Assembly: GCF_008801475.1 (NCBI RefSeq)
Contig: NZ_VZPP01000014.1
Location: forward strand, 124,001 to 188,000
Direction of reading: 5' to 3'
DNA: 64,000 nucleotides
Source of the DNA: Pseudomonas moorei
GTDB taxonomy: Bacteria; Pseudomonadota; Gammaproteobacteria; Pseudomonadales; Pseudomonadaceae
The position numbers were made by a program, and so were the translations under genes. Under the pieces are notes generated by a model. It was not told the DNA's origin. It made no database searches and saw only the letters and a list, made by a program, of their open reading frames with translations. Positions 52,877 to 62,098 of this stretch are shown piece after piece. Position 1 is the first letter of the stretch. Each line of letters begins with the position of its first letter.

Positions 52877-54400
52877 TCATTTCTTGCCTTTTTGTGCCTG
52901 GCGCTCATGCTTGTCGGACTTTTCGAACGCTTGCTCCAGTGCCAGATTGATGGTGCGCAAGACCTTGACCCGCGCCCAGCGCTTGTCATTGGCTTCCACC
53001 AGGGTCCAGGGCGAAATCTCGGTGCTGGTGCGGTCAACCATGTCGCCTACGGCGCCGCGATAGTCATCCCATTTATCGCGGTTGCGCCAGTCATCCTCGG
53101 TGATCTTGAAGCGCTTGAAGGGAATCTCTTCGCGCTCCTGGAAACGCTCCAGTTGCGTCTGCTTGTCGATGGCCAGCCAGAACTTGACCACGATCACGCC
53201 GGCATCGGCGATCTGCTCTTCGAAATCGTTGATTTCACCGTAGGCGCGCAACCAGTCGGCGGGGCTGCAGAGGCCTTCGATGCGCTCCACCAGCACCCGG
53301 CCATACCAGGAGCGGTCGAACACGGTGAATTTGCCCCGGGCTGGAAGATGCCGCCAGAAACGCCAGAGATAGGGCTGCGCCCGCTCCTCTTCGGTTGGTG
53401 CGGCTATCGGCACGATGTTGTACTGGCGCGGATCGAGCGCCGCGGCGACCCGGCGGATCGCCCCGCCCTTGCCCGCCGCGTCATTGCCTTCGAACACGGC
53501 TACCAGTGCATGGCGACGCATGCGCTTGTCACGCATCAACCCGGAAAACCGTGCCTGCTCGGTGATCAATTGCTCTTCATAATCCTCTTTGTCCAAGTGC
53601 AACGTCAGGTCCAGGCGATCAAGCAGGTTCACTTGATCGACGCTGAGGGGCAATGGCGCGGCGCTGACTTTGTCGGGGTGAATCGTCGGCCGGTTCAGGG
53701 CGCCTTGCAGCCCTTCGAGCAAAATCTTGCCCACCGCCAGGCTGCGATAGCGCGGATCCAGCCCGGCGATCACATGCCACGGCGCGTAGTCGCGGCTGGT
53801 GCGACGCAGAATGCGTTCGCCGTACTTCACAAACTTGTCGTAGGTTTGCGATTGCTGCCAGTCCAGCGGGCTGATGCGCCAGCTGTGCAAAGGATCGTCG
53901 GCCAAGGCCTTGAGGCGATCCTTCATTTGCTTCTTGGAGAGGTGGAACCAGAATTTGAAGATCAAGGCGCCTTCGTCGCACAGCATCTTTTCCAGGCGCT
54001 CGGCACCATTGATGCCCTGGTCCAGTCGAGCGTTCTTGAAGACGCCATGCACCCGCCCCTGCAGCATCTGGCTGTACCAGTTGCCGAAGAAGACCCCCAT
54101 GCGCCCCTTGGCCGGAAGCATCCGCCAGTAGCGCCAGGCCGGTGGTCGCGCCAGTTCCTCGTCGGTTTGCTGATCGAAGGTACGGACCTCGATCAACCGC
54201 GGGTCCATCCATTCGTTGAGTAACTTGACCGTCTCGCCCTTGCCAGCGCCTTCGATACCATTGATTAGAATGATCACCGGAAAACGCTTTTGCTGCTGGA
54301 GCTCGAATTGCGCTTCGAGCAAAGCTTCGCGCAGGGCCGGCACTTCGGCGTCATAAGTTTCTTTGTCGATCACGTGATCGATTTCGGCAGATTCGAACAT
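52877..54400 (-). CDS. pap: Polyphosphate:AMP phosphotransferase (two-domain PPK2)
   Basis: A 507-residue protein with two PPK2 domains in tandem. Each has a Walker A, GIEGAGKGETVKLL near residue 55 and GNDAAGKGGAIRRV near 305, plus a lid with RFWRHLPARGKFTVFDRSWYGRV-type residues; the first copy has the matching WRMLPAKGRMGVFFGNWY. This double arrangement is that of PAP from Acinetobacter and P. aeruginosa, which phosphorylates AMP to ADP with polyphosphate. The C-terminal copy carries the full catalytic DRSWYGR; the N-terminal one reads GNWYSQ and is probably inactive. The start is an ATG with GGGAG upstream. Confidence 0.92.
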   Translation of the reverse strand: MFESAEIDHVIDKETYDAEVPALREALLEAQFELQQQKRFPVIILINGIEGAGKGETVKLLNEWMDPRLIEVRTFDQQTDEELARPPAWRYWRMLPAKGRMGVFFGNWYSQMLQGRVHGVFKNARLDQGINGAERLEKMLCDEGALIFKFWFHLSKKQMKDRLKALADDPLHSWRISPLDWQQSQTYDKFVKYGERILRRTSRDYAPWHVIAGLDPRYRSLAVGKILLEGLQGALNRPTIHPDKVSAAPLPLSVDQVNLLDRLDLTLHLDKEDYEEQLITEQARFSGLMRDKRMRRHALVAVFEGNDAAGKGGAIRRVAAALDPRQYNIVPIAAPTEEERAQPYLWRFWRHLPARGKFTVFDRSWYGRVLVERIEGLCSPADWLRAYGEINDFEEQIADAGVIVVKFWLAIDKQTQLERFQEREEIPFKRFKITEDDWRNRDKWDDYRGAVGDMVDRTSTEISPWTLVEANDKRWARVKVLRTINLALEQAFEKSDKHERQAQKGKK

Positions 54401-54467
54401 GAATGGCTCCCTTCCAGATGTGAGCAAGACTAGCGGATCGGGCTGCCTTTGTTCGCAGAAAGTTCCT

Positions 54468-54568
54468 TGTGGGAGCGAGCCTGCTCGCGATGGACGTCAA
54501 CGATAACGCGGGTTGTCTGAATAACCGCGGTGCTCGTGAATTCATCGCGAGCAGGCTCGCTCCTGCAG
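54468..54568. repeat. REP doublet (REPIN), GAGCCTGCTCGC class
   Basis: TTGTGGGAGCGAGCCTGCTC with GCGATGG (54468 on) faces CATCGCGAGCAGGCTCGCTC with CTGCAG (to 54568), about 50 bases apart. It lies in the promoter-side gap between the divergent pap and mnmC genes, an unusual place for a REP pair, which is normally at 3' ends. Confidence 0.85.
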
Positions 54569-54630
54569 GGGCAGGTCTTCTCATCGTGGCGATCGGCTAG
54601 AATGGCCGCCTTGCCGTTGCCGAGCCTGCC

Positions 54631-56616
54631 ATGAAACCTGTAATGCCCCACGCCCAGCTCGACTGGGACGACCAAGGTCGCCCTTATTCGCGCGTATTCG
54701 ACGATGTGTATTTCTCCGACAAGTCGGGGCTGGACGAAACCCGTTATGTGTTCATCGAACAGAACCGTTTGGCGGAACGCTTTGCCGCGTTGCCCCAGGA
54801 CGGTCGCCTGGTGATCGGCGAGACCGGTTTCGGCACCGGGCTGAATTTTTTGTGTGCCTGGCAGGTGTTCGAGCAACACGCGGCGGCTGATGCGCGATTG
54901 CATTTTGTCAGTGTCGAAAAGTACCCGCTGAGCCCGGCCGATCTGCAACGGGCTCTGGCACTGTGGCCAGAACTCAAGCCCTTTGCCGATCAACTGCTGG
55001 CGCAATACGTGGCGATCCATCAAGGGTTCCAGCGCCTGACACTGGCCAACGGTCGTGTGACCCTGACGTTGCTGATCGGCGACGCTCTGGAGCAGTTGCC
55101 ACAACTGGACGCCCGGATAGACGCCTGGTTTCTCGACGGCTTTGCCCCGGCGAAAAACCCCGACATGTGGACCGCTGAACTGTTCGCCGAACTGGCGCGT
55201 CTGGCCGCCCCCGGCTCGACCATCAGCACCTTCACCAGCACCGGCTGGGTACGCCGCCTGCTCAATGCCGCCGGCTTCAAGATGAAACGCACGCCCGGCA
55301 TCGGCCACAAGTGGGAAATCCTGCGCGGCGAGTTCCTTGGCTGGCCGCTGGAGGTTGCTGCCCCGGTGCCGGACAAACCCTGGTTTGCCCGACCTGCAGC
55401 GTTGACCGGTGAACGCCGGGCCCTGGTGATCGGTGCGGGGCTGGCCGGTTGCGCCAGTGCAGCCAGCCTGGCGGCGCGGGGCTGGCAGGTGAGCGTGCTG
55501 GAGCGACATCAGAACGTCGCACAGGAGGCTTCGGGCAACCCGCAAGGCGTGCTTTACCTCAAGTTATCGGCCCATGGCACGACGCTGTCGCAAATGATTG
55601 TCAGCGGTTTCGGTTACACCCGGCGCCAGCTCGAACACTTGCAGAGAAGCACCGACTGGGACGATTGCGGCGTGCTGCAACTGGCGTTCAACGCCAAGGA
55701 AGCCGAACGTCAGTTGCAACTGGCCGAGGCGTTTCCCGCGGACCTGCTGCACCTGCTGGATCAGCCCCAGGCGCAAGCGCTGGCCGGTATCGGACTGGCG
55801 CAGGGCGGCCTGTACTTCCCGGAAGGCGGCTGGGTCCATCCTCCGGCGCTGTGCCAATGGCAGATGGCGCACCCGCAGATTCAATTGCTCTCCCATCGCG
55901 ATGTCCTGGCATTGCGCAGGGCCGATGGCGAGTGGCAGGCCTGGGACGGCGACCAGTTACTCGCCAGCGCACCCGTGGTGGTGCTGGCCGGTGCTGCCGA
56001 GATCCAGCGCTTTGCGGAAACCTCCGGACTGCCGCTCAAGCGCATTCGCGGGCAAATCACTCGCCTGCCGCAAACCCCGCAAAGCCGGGCGCTGGACACC
56101 GTAGTCTGTGCCGAAGGCTACGTCGCCCCGGCGCGCCTGGGCGAACACACCCTGGGCGCCAGTTTCGACTTCAAGAGCGATGACCTGACGCCGACCACGG
56201 CCGAACACCTGGGCAACCTGGCCATGCTCGAAGAGATCTCCCACGACCTGGTCACGCGTCTGCAAGTCGACAAACTCGCCCCCAAAAGCCTCCAGGGTCG
56301 CGCCGCCTTTCGCTGCACCAGCCCCGACTATCTGCCAATCGTTGGCCCCCTGGCCGACAGCCAGGCATTTACCCAGGCCTATGCCGCGCTGGGCAAGGAT
56401 GCCCGACAGGTGCCGGAGGTCGAATGCCCGTGGCTGGACGGTTTGTACGTCAATAGCGGCCACGGCTCGCGCGGCCTGATTACCGCACCGCTGTCCGGGG
56501 AACTGCTGGCGGCCTGGCTGGATAACGAACCCCTGCCATTGCCCAGAAGCGTGGCCGAAGCCTGTCATCCCAACCGGTTTGCCGTGCGCCGCCTGATTCG
56601 CCGAACCAGCGCCTGA
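54631..56616 (+). CDS. mnmC: Bifunctional tRNA mnm5s2U methyltransferase/oxidoreductase MnmC
   Basis: Completes the mnm5 group on tRNA wobble uridines. Residues ~1-245 are the SAM methyltransferase (FGETGFGTGLNFLCAW-like motif, FLDGFAPAKNPDMW). Residues ~260-661 are the FAD-dependent domain that removes the carboxymethyl group, with the Rossmann VIGAGLAGCASAASLAARGW, VLERHQNVAQEASGNPQGVLYLKLS and the C-terminal NSGHGSRGLITAPLSGELLA. The 661-residue length is normal. The ribosome site is weak; MKPVMPHAQLDWDDQG is family-like, and Met5 is a possible alternative start. Confidence 0.95.
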   Translation: MKPVMPHAQLDWDDQGRPYSRVFDDVYFSDKSGLDETRYVFIEQNRLAERFAALPQDGRLVIGETGFGTGLNFLCAWQVFEQHAAADARLHFVSVEKYPLSPADLQRALALWPELKPFADQLLAQYVAIHQGFQRLTLANGRVTLTLLIGDALEQLPQLDARIDAWFLDGFAPAKNPDMWTAELFAELARLAAPGSTISTFTSTGWVRRLLNAAGFKMKRTPGIGHKWEILRGEFLGWPLEVAAPVPDKPWFARPAALTGERRALVIGAGLAGCASAASLAARGWQVSVLERHQNVAQEASGNPQGVLYLKLSAHGTTLSQMIVSGFGYTRRQLEHLQRSTDWDDCGVLQLAFNAKEAERQLQLAEAFPADLLHLLDQPQAQALAGIGLAQGGLYFPEGGWVHPPALCQWQMAHPQIQLLSHRDVLALRRADGEWQAWDGDQLLASAPVVVLAGAAEIQRFAETSGLPLKRIRGQITRLPQTPQSRALDTVVCAEGYVAPARLGEHTLGASFDFKSDDLTPTTAEHLGNLAMLEEISHDLVTRLQVDKLAPKSLQGRAAFRCTSPDYLPIVGPLADSQAFTQAYAALGKDARQVPEVECPWLDGLYVNSGHGSRGLITAPLSGELLAAWLDNEPLPLPRSVAEACHPNRFAVRRLIRRTSA

Positions 56617-56647
56617 CCCCGCTCCATTGATCGTCGCATCCGCCCTT

Positions 56648-56673
56648 TGTGAGAGCCGGCTTGCCGGCGATGG
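56648..56673. repeat. Single REP of the GCCGGCTTGCCGGC class
   Basis: TTGTGAGAGCCGGCTTGCCG with GCGATG is one unpaired copy of a third REP variant, just after mnmC. No inverted partner was found within 200 bases. Confidence 0.65.
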
Positions 56674-56876
56674 GGCCCTCAAATCATGTGGCGAATCACC
56701 TCACGCCTTCGCCAGCGCGCCGCCCCCCACAAAGGGTTGCCTGGGGAGACCTACCGCCTACTTATAACTTATCGGTCTAAAACTCCGGGGATTCAGCCGG
56801 GTCAGTTTTCGAGTACCCGCCGTTTTGGTGCGGTAATCGAATGACCCTCCCCAACGGAAAAACCGGTAAGGAATTT

Positions 56877-58649
56877 ATGTGCGGATTAGCTGGCGAGTTA
56901 CGTTTTGACAATCAACCTGCAGACCTCGCAGCGGTTGAACGAATCACCCACCACCTGGCGCCTCGCGGTCCCGACGCCTGGGGTTTTCACAGTGAAGGGC
57001 CGATAGCCCTGGGCCATCGCCGCCTGAAAATCATGGACCTGTCGAACGGTTCGGCGCAGCCGATGATCGACCATCAACTGGGCCTGTCCCTGGCCTTCAA
57101 CGGCGCGATCTACAACTTCCCCGAACTGCGTACCGAGCTGGAAAGCCTTGGCTACGCGTTCTACTCCGGTGGCGACACCGAAGTGCTGCTCAAGGGCTTT
57201 CACGCCTGGGGCGAAGCACTGCTGCCCAAACTCAACGGCATGTTTGCCTTCGCCATTTGGGATCGGGACAACCAACGGCTGTTCATCGCCCGCGACCGGC
57301 TCGGCATCAAGCCGCTGTACCTGTCGCGAACCGGCCAGCGCCTGCGCTTTGCCTCGTCCCTGCCGGCATTGCTCAAGGGTGGTGACATCAACCCGATCCT
57401 CGATCCGGTCGCGCTCAATCACTACCTGAACTTCCACGCCGTGGTGCCGGCACCGCGCACCTTGCTGGCGGGCATCGAAAAACTGCCCCCAGCCGCCTGG
57501 ATGCGCATCAATGCCGATGGCACCACCGAGCAGAAAACCTGGTGGAGCCTGACCTATGGACCACACGCCGATGAGATGAAACTGACGCTCGAAGACTGGC
57601 GCGACCGGGTGCTCGACAGCACACGTGATGCCGTGGCGATCCGACAGCGTGCGGCGGTCGACGTTGGCGTGCTGCTGTCCGGCGGTGTCGATTCGAGCAT
57701 GCTGGTGGGATTGTTGCGTGAAGTCGGCGTGGAAAACCTGTCGACGTTCTCCATCGGTTTCCAGGATGCCGGAGGTGAGCGCGGCGACGAATTCCAGTAT
57801 TCGGACCTGATCGCCAGACACTACGGCACCCACCACCATCAACTGCGCATCGACGAGAAAGAAATCATCGAGCAGTTGCCGGCCGCGTTCCGCGCCATGA
57901 GCGAACCGATGGTCAGTCATGACTGCATCGCCTTCTACCTGCTGTCACGGGAAGTGGCCAAGCACTGCAAAGTGGTGCAAAGCGGCCAGGGCGCCGACGA
58001 ACTGTTCGCCGGCTACCACTGGTACCCGCAGGTGGACGGCGCGAGCGACCCGTATGCCGCTTATCGCGAGGCGTTTTTCGATCGCAGCTACGACGAGTAC
58101 GCCGCCACCGTTCAGCCCAAATGGCTGACGGCCAACGACGCCGCAGGCGACTTCGTGAAGGAACATTTCGCACAGCCTGGTGCGGACGCGGCGGTGGACA
58201 AAGCCCTGCGCCTGGACAGCACGGTGATGCTGGTGGACGACCCGGTCAAACGCGTCGACAACATGACCATGGCCTGGGGCCTGGAAGCGCGCACACCGTT
58301 TCTCGACTATCGCCTGGTGGAGTTGTCGGCCCGGGTGCCGGGTCAATACAAACTGCCGGATGGCGGCAAGCAAGTGCTCAAGGAAGCTGCGCGCCTGGTG
58401 ATTCCAAGTGAAGTGATCGACCGCAAGAAAGGTTACTTCCCGGTACCGGGCCTCAAGCATTTGCAAGGCGACACCCTGAACTGGGTCCGCGAACTGTTGC
58501 TCGATCCGAGCCAGGATCGCGGTCTGTTCAAGCCCACCATGCTCGACCGCCTGCTGACCGATCCGCTGGGCCAGTTGACCCCGTTGCGCGGTTCCAAGCT
58601 CTGGCAACTGGCGGCCCTGAATCTGTGGCTCAGCGAACAAGGAATCTGA
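56877..58649 (+). CDS. asnO: N-acetylglutaminylglutamine amidotransferase (asparagine synthase family)
   Basis: A 590-residue AsnB-like enzyme of the NAGGN osmolyte pathway. The ATG at 56877 places the nucleophile at Cys2 (MCGLAGELRF) and has AAGGAA upstream; a longer frame of 12 codons would destroy glutaminase activity, so it is rejected. HRGPDAWG and NGAIYNF follow. The synthetase part has LLSGGVDSSMLVGLL and SGQGADELFAGYHWYP. Together with the next gene it builds N-acetylglutaminylglutamine amide under osmotic stress, as shown in Sinorhizobium and P. aeruginosa. The assignment over plain asparagine synthase rests on the adjacent GNAT/ATP-grasp gene three bases downstream. Confidence 0.92.
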   Translation: MCGLAGELRFDNQPADLAAVERITHHLAPRGPDAWGFHSEGPIALGHRRLKIMDLSNGSAQPMIDHQLGLSLAFNGAIYNFPELRTELESLGYAFYSGGDTEVLLKGFHAWGEALLPKLNGMFAFAIWDRDNQRLFIARDRLGIKPLYLSRTGQRLRFASSLPALLKGGDINPILDPVALNHYLNFHAVVPAPRTLLAGIEKLPPAAWMRINADGTTEQKTWWSLTYGPHADEMKLTLEDWRDRVLDSTRDAVAIRQRAAVDVGVLLSGGVDSSMLVGLLREVGVENLSTFSIGFQDAGGERGDEFQYSDLIARHYGTHHHQLRIDEKEIIEQLPAAFRAMSEPMVSHDCIAFYLLSREVAKHCKVVQSGQGADELFAGYHWYPQVDGASDPYAAYREAFFDRSYDEYAATVQPKWLTANDAAGDFVKEHFAQPGADAAVDKALRLDSTVMLVDDPVKRVDNMTMAWGLEARTPFLDYRLVELSARVPGQYKLPDGGKQVLKEAARLVIPSEVIDRKKGYFPVPGLKHLQGDTLNWVRELLLDPSQDRGLFKPTMLDRLLTDPLGQLTPLRGSKLWQLAALNLWLSEQGI

Positions 58650-58652
58650 TCG

Positions 58653-60401
58653 ATGAAACCTCATGCCTCGGCCATCAACCAGCGCTTGCTGCGCGGTCAG
58701 ACGCCCTCCTACGAACGCTTGCAGGCTCGCCTGGCCGAAGACGGCAGCGAACTGGGGACCGCGCCCATCGCCGTGCATTGCGGCTGGGGCCGGTTGTTGA
58801 TCGGCCACACCTTTGCCGATGCGGCCAGCCTCGCCCAAGCGTTACTCAACGAACAACCCGGTGAGCGCGACATCGCCCTGTATGTCGCCGCGCCGCAACA
58901 AGTGCTGGGACTGGAGCCGACCCAACTGTTTCTGGATCCCTCCGACACCTTGCGCCTGTGGTTCAGCGATTACCGTCAGGCCACCCGGGTGTTTCGCGGC
59001 TTTCGCATCCGTCGCGCCCAGAGTGAAGCGGACTGGAATGCGATCAATCAGCTGTACCAGGCGCGGGGCATGCTGCCCGTCGAAGCCTCTCGGCTGACGC
59101 CACAGGGCTCGGGCGGCCCGGTGTACTGGCTGGCCGAAGACGAGGACAGCGGCGCGGTAATTGGCAGCGTCATGGGCCTCAATCATCACAAGGCCTTCAA
59201 TGATCCGGAAAACGGCAGCAGCCTCTGGTGCCTGGCGGTCGATCCGCATTGCTCGCGCCCGGGGGTCGGTGAAGTGCTGGTGCGGCATCTGATCGAACAC
59301 TTCATGAGTCGCGGCCTGAGTTACCTCGACCTGTCGGTACTGCACGACAATCGCCAGGCAAAAAACCTCTACGCCAAGCTCGGTTTTCGCAACCTCTCGA
59401 CGTTCGCCATCAAGCGCAAGAACGGAATCAACCAGCCGTTGTTCCTCGGCCCTGGCCCCGAGGCGCCCTTCAATCCCTATGCACGGATCATTGTCGAGGA
59501 AGCCCATCGACGTGGCATTGATGTGCAGGTCGATGACGCCGATGCCGGGATGTTCACCCTCAGCCACGGGGGGCGCCGGGTGCGTTGTCGCGAGTCCCTC
59601 AGCGATCTGACCAGTGCCATCAGCATGAGCCTGTGCCAGGACAAGAGTCTGACCCACAAAGTGCTCAAGAACGCGGGTTTGAACCTGCCGTCGCAGCAAC
59701 TGGCCGGCAATGCCGATGACAACCTCGCGTTTCTCGACGAACACCACAGAGTGGTGGTCAAGCCGCTGGACGGTGAACAGGGGCAAGGCGTTGCGGTGGA
59801 TTTGCAGACCATCGAGGACGTCCAGCAAGCCATCGAAGCCGCTCGCCGCTTCGACAGTCGCGTGCTGCTGGAAAGCTTCCACGAAGGCCTCGATCTGAGG
59901 ATTCTGGTGATCGGCTTTGAAGTCGTCGCCGCCGCGATTCGCCGACCGGCCGAAGTGGTCGGCGATGGTCAGCATTCCATCGGCGCCCTGATCGAAGCCC
60001 GAAGCCGACGTCGGCAGGCCGCCACGGACGGAGAAAGCAAAATCCCGATGGATGCGGAAACCCAACGCACCTTACATGCCGCCGGTTACGAGTACAGCAG
60101 CATTCTGCCGGCGGGCGAGCATTTGTTCGTACGGCGGACGGCGAATCTTCATACCGGCGGGATTCTCGAAGACGTCACCGCGATCCTGCACCCGACCCTG
60201 GCAGATGCCGCCGTGCGAGCCGCGCGGGCGCTGGATATTCCCGTGGTCGGCCTCGACCTGATGGTGCCTGGCGCCGATCAACCGGAGTACGTGTTCATTG
60301 AAGCCAATGAACGTGCCGGGCTGGCCAACCATGAGCCACAGCCGACGGCGGAACGCTTTGTGGATTTGTTGTTTCCGCATAGTCAGCCGGTCGTTTCTTA
60401 G
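58653..60401 (+). CDS. ngg: N-acetylglutaminylglutamine synthetase (GNAT plus ATP-grasp)
   Basis: A 582-residue fusion. Residues ~115-265 are a GNAT acetyltransferase with the acetyl-CoA loop region CLAVDPHCSRPGVGEVLVRHLIEH and NLYAKLGFRNLS. Residues ~275-580 are an ATP-grasp ligase resembling cyanophycin and glutathione synthetases (VVVKPLDGEQGQGVAVDL, DLRILVIGFEVVAAAIRRPA, VVGLDLMVP, FIEANERAGLANH). The two activities acetylate glutamine and join it to a second glutamine. The N-terminal ~110 residues are unassigned. GGAATC precedes the ATG. It is probably cotranscribed with both neighbours. Confidence 0.92.
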   Translation: MKPHASAINQRLLRGQTPSYERLQARLAEDGSELGTAPIAVHCGWGRLLIGHTFADAASLAQALLNEQPGERDIALYVAAPQQVLGLEPTQLFLDPSDTLRLWFSDYRQATRVFRGFRIRRAQSEADWNAINQLYQARGMLPVEASRLTPQGSGGPVYWLAEDEDSGAVIGSVMGLNHHKAFNDPENGSSLWCLAVDPHCSRPGVGEVLVRHLIEHFMSRGLSYLDLSVLHDNRQAKNLYAKLGFRNLSTFAIKRKNGINQPLFLGPGPEAPFNPYARIIVEEAHRRGIDVQVDDADAGMFTLSHGGRRVRCRESLSDLTSAISMSLCQDKSLTHKVLKNAGLNLPSQQLAGNADDNLAFLDEHHRVVVKPLDGEQGQGVAVDLQTIEDVQQAIEAARRFDSRVLLESFHEGLDLRILVIGFEVVAAAIRRPAEVVGDGQHSIGALIEARSRRRQAATDGESKIPMDAETQRTLHAAGYEYSSILPAGEHLFVRRTANLHTGGILEDVTAILHPTLADAAVRAARALDIPVVGLDLMVPGADQPEYVFIEANERAGLANHEPQPTAERFVDLLFPHSQPVVS

Positions 60402-60499
60402 ATATTGGAAAGGCTGTGACTGGACCACCGTCTTCGCTGGCAAGCAACAAAAGTCCCTCATCGAAACCATCGATGTGCTCAACCCCATCAGGAGTTTCC

Positions 60500-61690
60500 A
60501 TGACCATCAAATACCCGGAACCCGATCTGACCTACCTGCAAAAAGTCCTGCTGGAAATGCTCGCCATTCCCAGCCCCACCGGGTTCACCGACACCATCGT
60601 GCGCTATGTCGCCGAACGCCTTGAAGAACTGGGCATTCCCTTCGAAATGACCCGGCGCGGTACTATCCGCGCCACGCTCAAGGGCAAGAAAAACAGTCCG
60701 GATCGCGCCGTTTCCGCGCACCTGGACACCATTGGCGCGGCCGTGCGAGCCGTCAAGGACAACGGTCGTCTGACCCTGGCTCCCGTGGGTTGCTGGTCAA
60801 GCCGTTTTGCCGAAGGCAGCCGCGTCAGCCTGTTTACCGACAACGGGGTGATCCGTGGCAGCGTACTACCGCTGATGGCGTCCGGGCATGCGTTCAACAC
60901 GGCAGTCGATGAAATGCCGATCAGCTGGGATCACATCGAACTGCGCCTGGATGCCTACTGCGCCACCCGCGCCGATTGCGATTCGCTGGGCATCAGCGTC
61001 GGCGATTTCGTGGCCTTCGACCCGTTGCCTGAGTTCACCGAAAGCGGCCACATCAGCGCTCGTCACCTGGACGACAAGGCCGGTGTGGCGGCGCTGCTGG
61101 CAGCGTTGAAAGCGATCGTCGACAGCGGTGATGAGTTGCTGATCGACTGTCATCCGCTGTTCACCATCACCGAGGAAACCGGCAGCGGCGCGGCGGCGGC
61201 CTTGCCCTGGGATGTCAGTGAATTCGTCGGCATCGACATCGCGCCGGTCGCACCCGGCCAGCACTCCAGCGAACACGCGGTGAGCGTGGCGATGCAGGAT
61301 TCCGGCGGCCCCTATGACTATCACCTGTCGCGGCACCTGTTGCGCCTGGCCAGTGACAACGAGTTGCCGGTGCGCCGCGATCTGTTCCGTTACTACTTCA
61401 GCGATGCTCACTCGGCCGTGACCGCCGGCCATGACATCCGCACCGCCCTGCTCGCTTTCGGCTGCGACGCGACCCACGGCTATGAACGCACCCACATCGA
61501 CAGCCTCGCGGCCCTCAGTCGCCTGCTCGGCGCCTATATCCTCAGCCCGCCGGTGTTCGCCAGCGATGCGCAACCGGCCAAGGGCTCCCTGGACCGCTTC
61601 AGTCACCAGATCGAACACGACACCCAGATGGAAAGCGATACCCGGGTGCCGTCGGTGGACAGTCTGGTGGGGCAGCGTAACGATAGATGA
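60500..61690 (+). CDS. M42-type peptidase of the NAGGN osmolyte system
   Basis: A 396-residue co-catalytic metallopeptidase from the ATG giving MTIKYPEPDLTYLQ, with AGGAG seven bases upstream. Putative metal ligands are the histidine and aspartate in SAHLDTIGAAV, HLDDKAGVAAL and the glutamates in TITEETGSGAAAAL, plus ERTHIDSLAAL near the end. Its constant place as third gene after asnO and ngg suggests that it hydrolyses or trims the NAGGN dipeptide, for example on return to low osmolarity. That role is inferred from context and not proven to my knowledge. It lies 98 bases after ngg. Confidence 0.88.
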   Translation: MTIKYPEPDLTYLQKVLLEMLAIPSPTGFTDTIVRYVAERLEELGIPFEMTRRGTIRATLKGKKNSPDRAVSAHLDTIGAAVRAVKDNGRLTLAPVGCWSSRFAEGSRVSLFTDNGVIRGSVLPLMASGHAFNTAVDEMPISWDHIELRLDAYCATRADCDSLGISVGDFVAFDPLPEFTESGHISARHLDDKAGVAALLAALKAIVDSGDELLIDCHPLFTITEETGSGAAAALPWDVSEFVGIDIAPVAPGQHSSEHAVSVAMQDSGGPYDYHLSRHLLRLASDNELPVRRDLFRYYFSDAHSAVTAGHDIRTALLAFGCDATHGYERTHIDSLAALSRLLGAYILSPPVFASDAQPAKGSLDRFSHQIEHDTQMESDTRVPSVDSLVGQRNDR

Positions 61691-61718
61691 TCCTGGACTT
61701 CATCGACTAGGCCGACGC

Positions 61719-61786
61719 CATCGCGGGCAAGCCACGCTCCCACAGGTTCTGAGTTGCTCACCTTTTTGTGGCTTGCCCGCGAAGAC
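61719..61786. repeat. REP doublet, GGGCTTGCCCGC class
   Basis: CATCGCGGGCAAGCCACGCT with CCCACAG (61719 on) faces TTTTGTGGCTTGCCCGCGAA (to about 61785). It closes the NAGGN operon. Same class as the copy after mtnA. Confidence 0.8.
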
Positions 61787-61870
61787 GCCGGATCAGACAA
61801 CAACGAAGCCGGACTGGCAGCAACTCGCCATTGGCCGTAGCATCGCGCCATTGATTTGACCGAGGTGCCT

Positions 61871-62098
61871 ATGCTTATTCCCCACGACCAACTTGAAGTC
61901 GACACCCTGACCCGCCTGATCGAGGATTTCGTGACCCGTGACGGCACCGACAATGGTGACGACACCCCACTGGAAACCCGTGTACTGCGAGTGCGTCAGG
62001 CATTGACCAAAGGGCAGGCACTGATTGTCTTCGACCCGGAAAGCGAGCAATGCCAGTTGATGCTCAAGCACGATGTACCCAAGCACCTATTCGACTGA
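61871..62098 (+). CDS. YheU family protein (UPF0270)
   Basis: A 75-residue small acidic protein of unknown function, beginning MLIPHDQLEVDTLTRLIEDFVTRDGTD, the family signature. The ATG has GAGG upstream; a TTG 15 bases earlier is in frame but less likely. Its last 12 bases overlap the 3' end of the convergent csrA-type gene. Confidence 0.88.
   Translation: MLIPHDQLEVDTLTRLIEDFVTRDGTDNGDDTPLETRVLRVRQALTKGQALIVFDPESEQCQLMLKHDVPKHLFD

Noticed and set aside
36249..54568. CRISPR-like repeats
   Set aside because: The repeated 20-25-mers are inverted REP pairs kilobases apart, not regularly spaced direct repeats.
56700..56876. AlgU (sigma-22) promoter before the NAGGN operon
   Set aside because: TCTAA is present near 56776 but no GAACTT at the right distance; the TTGCCT/TATAAC pair also has a 20-base spacer.
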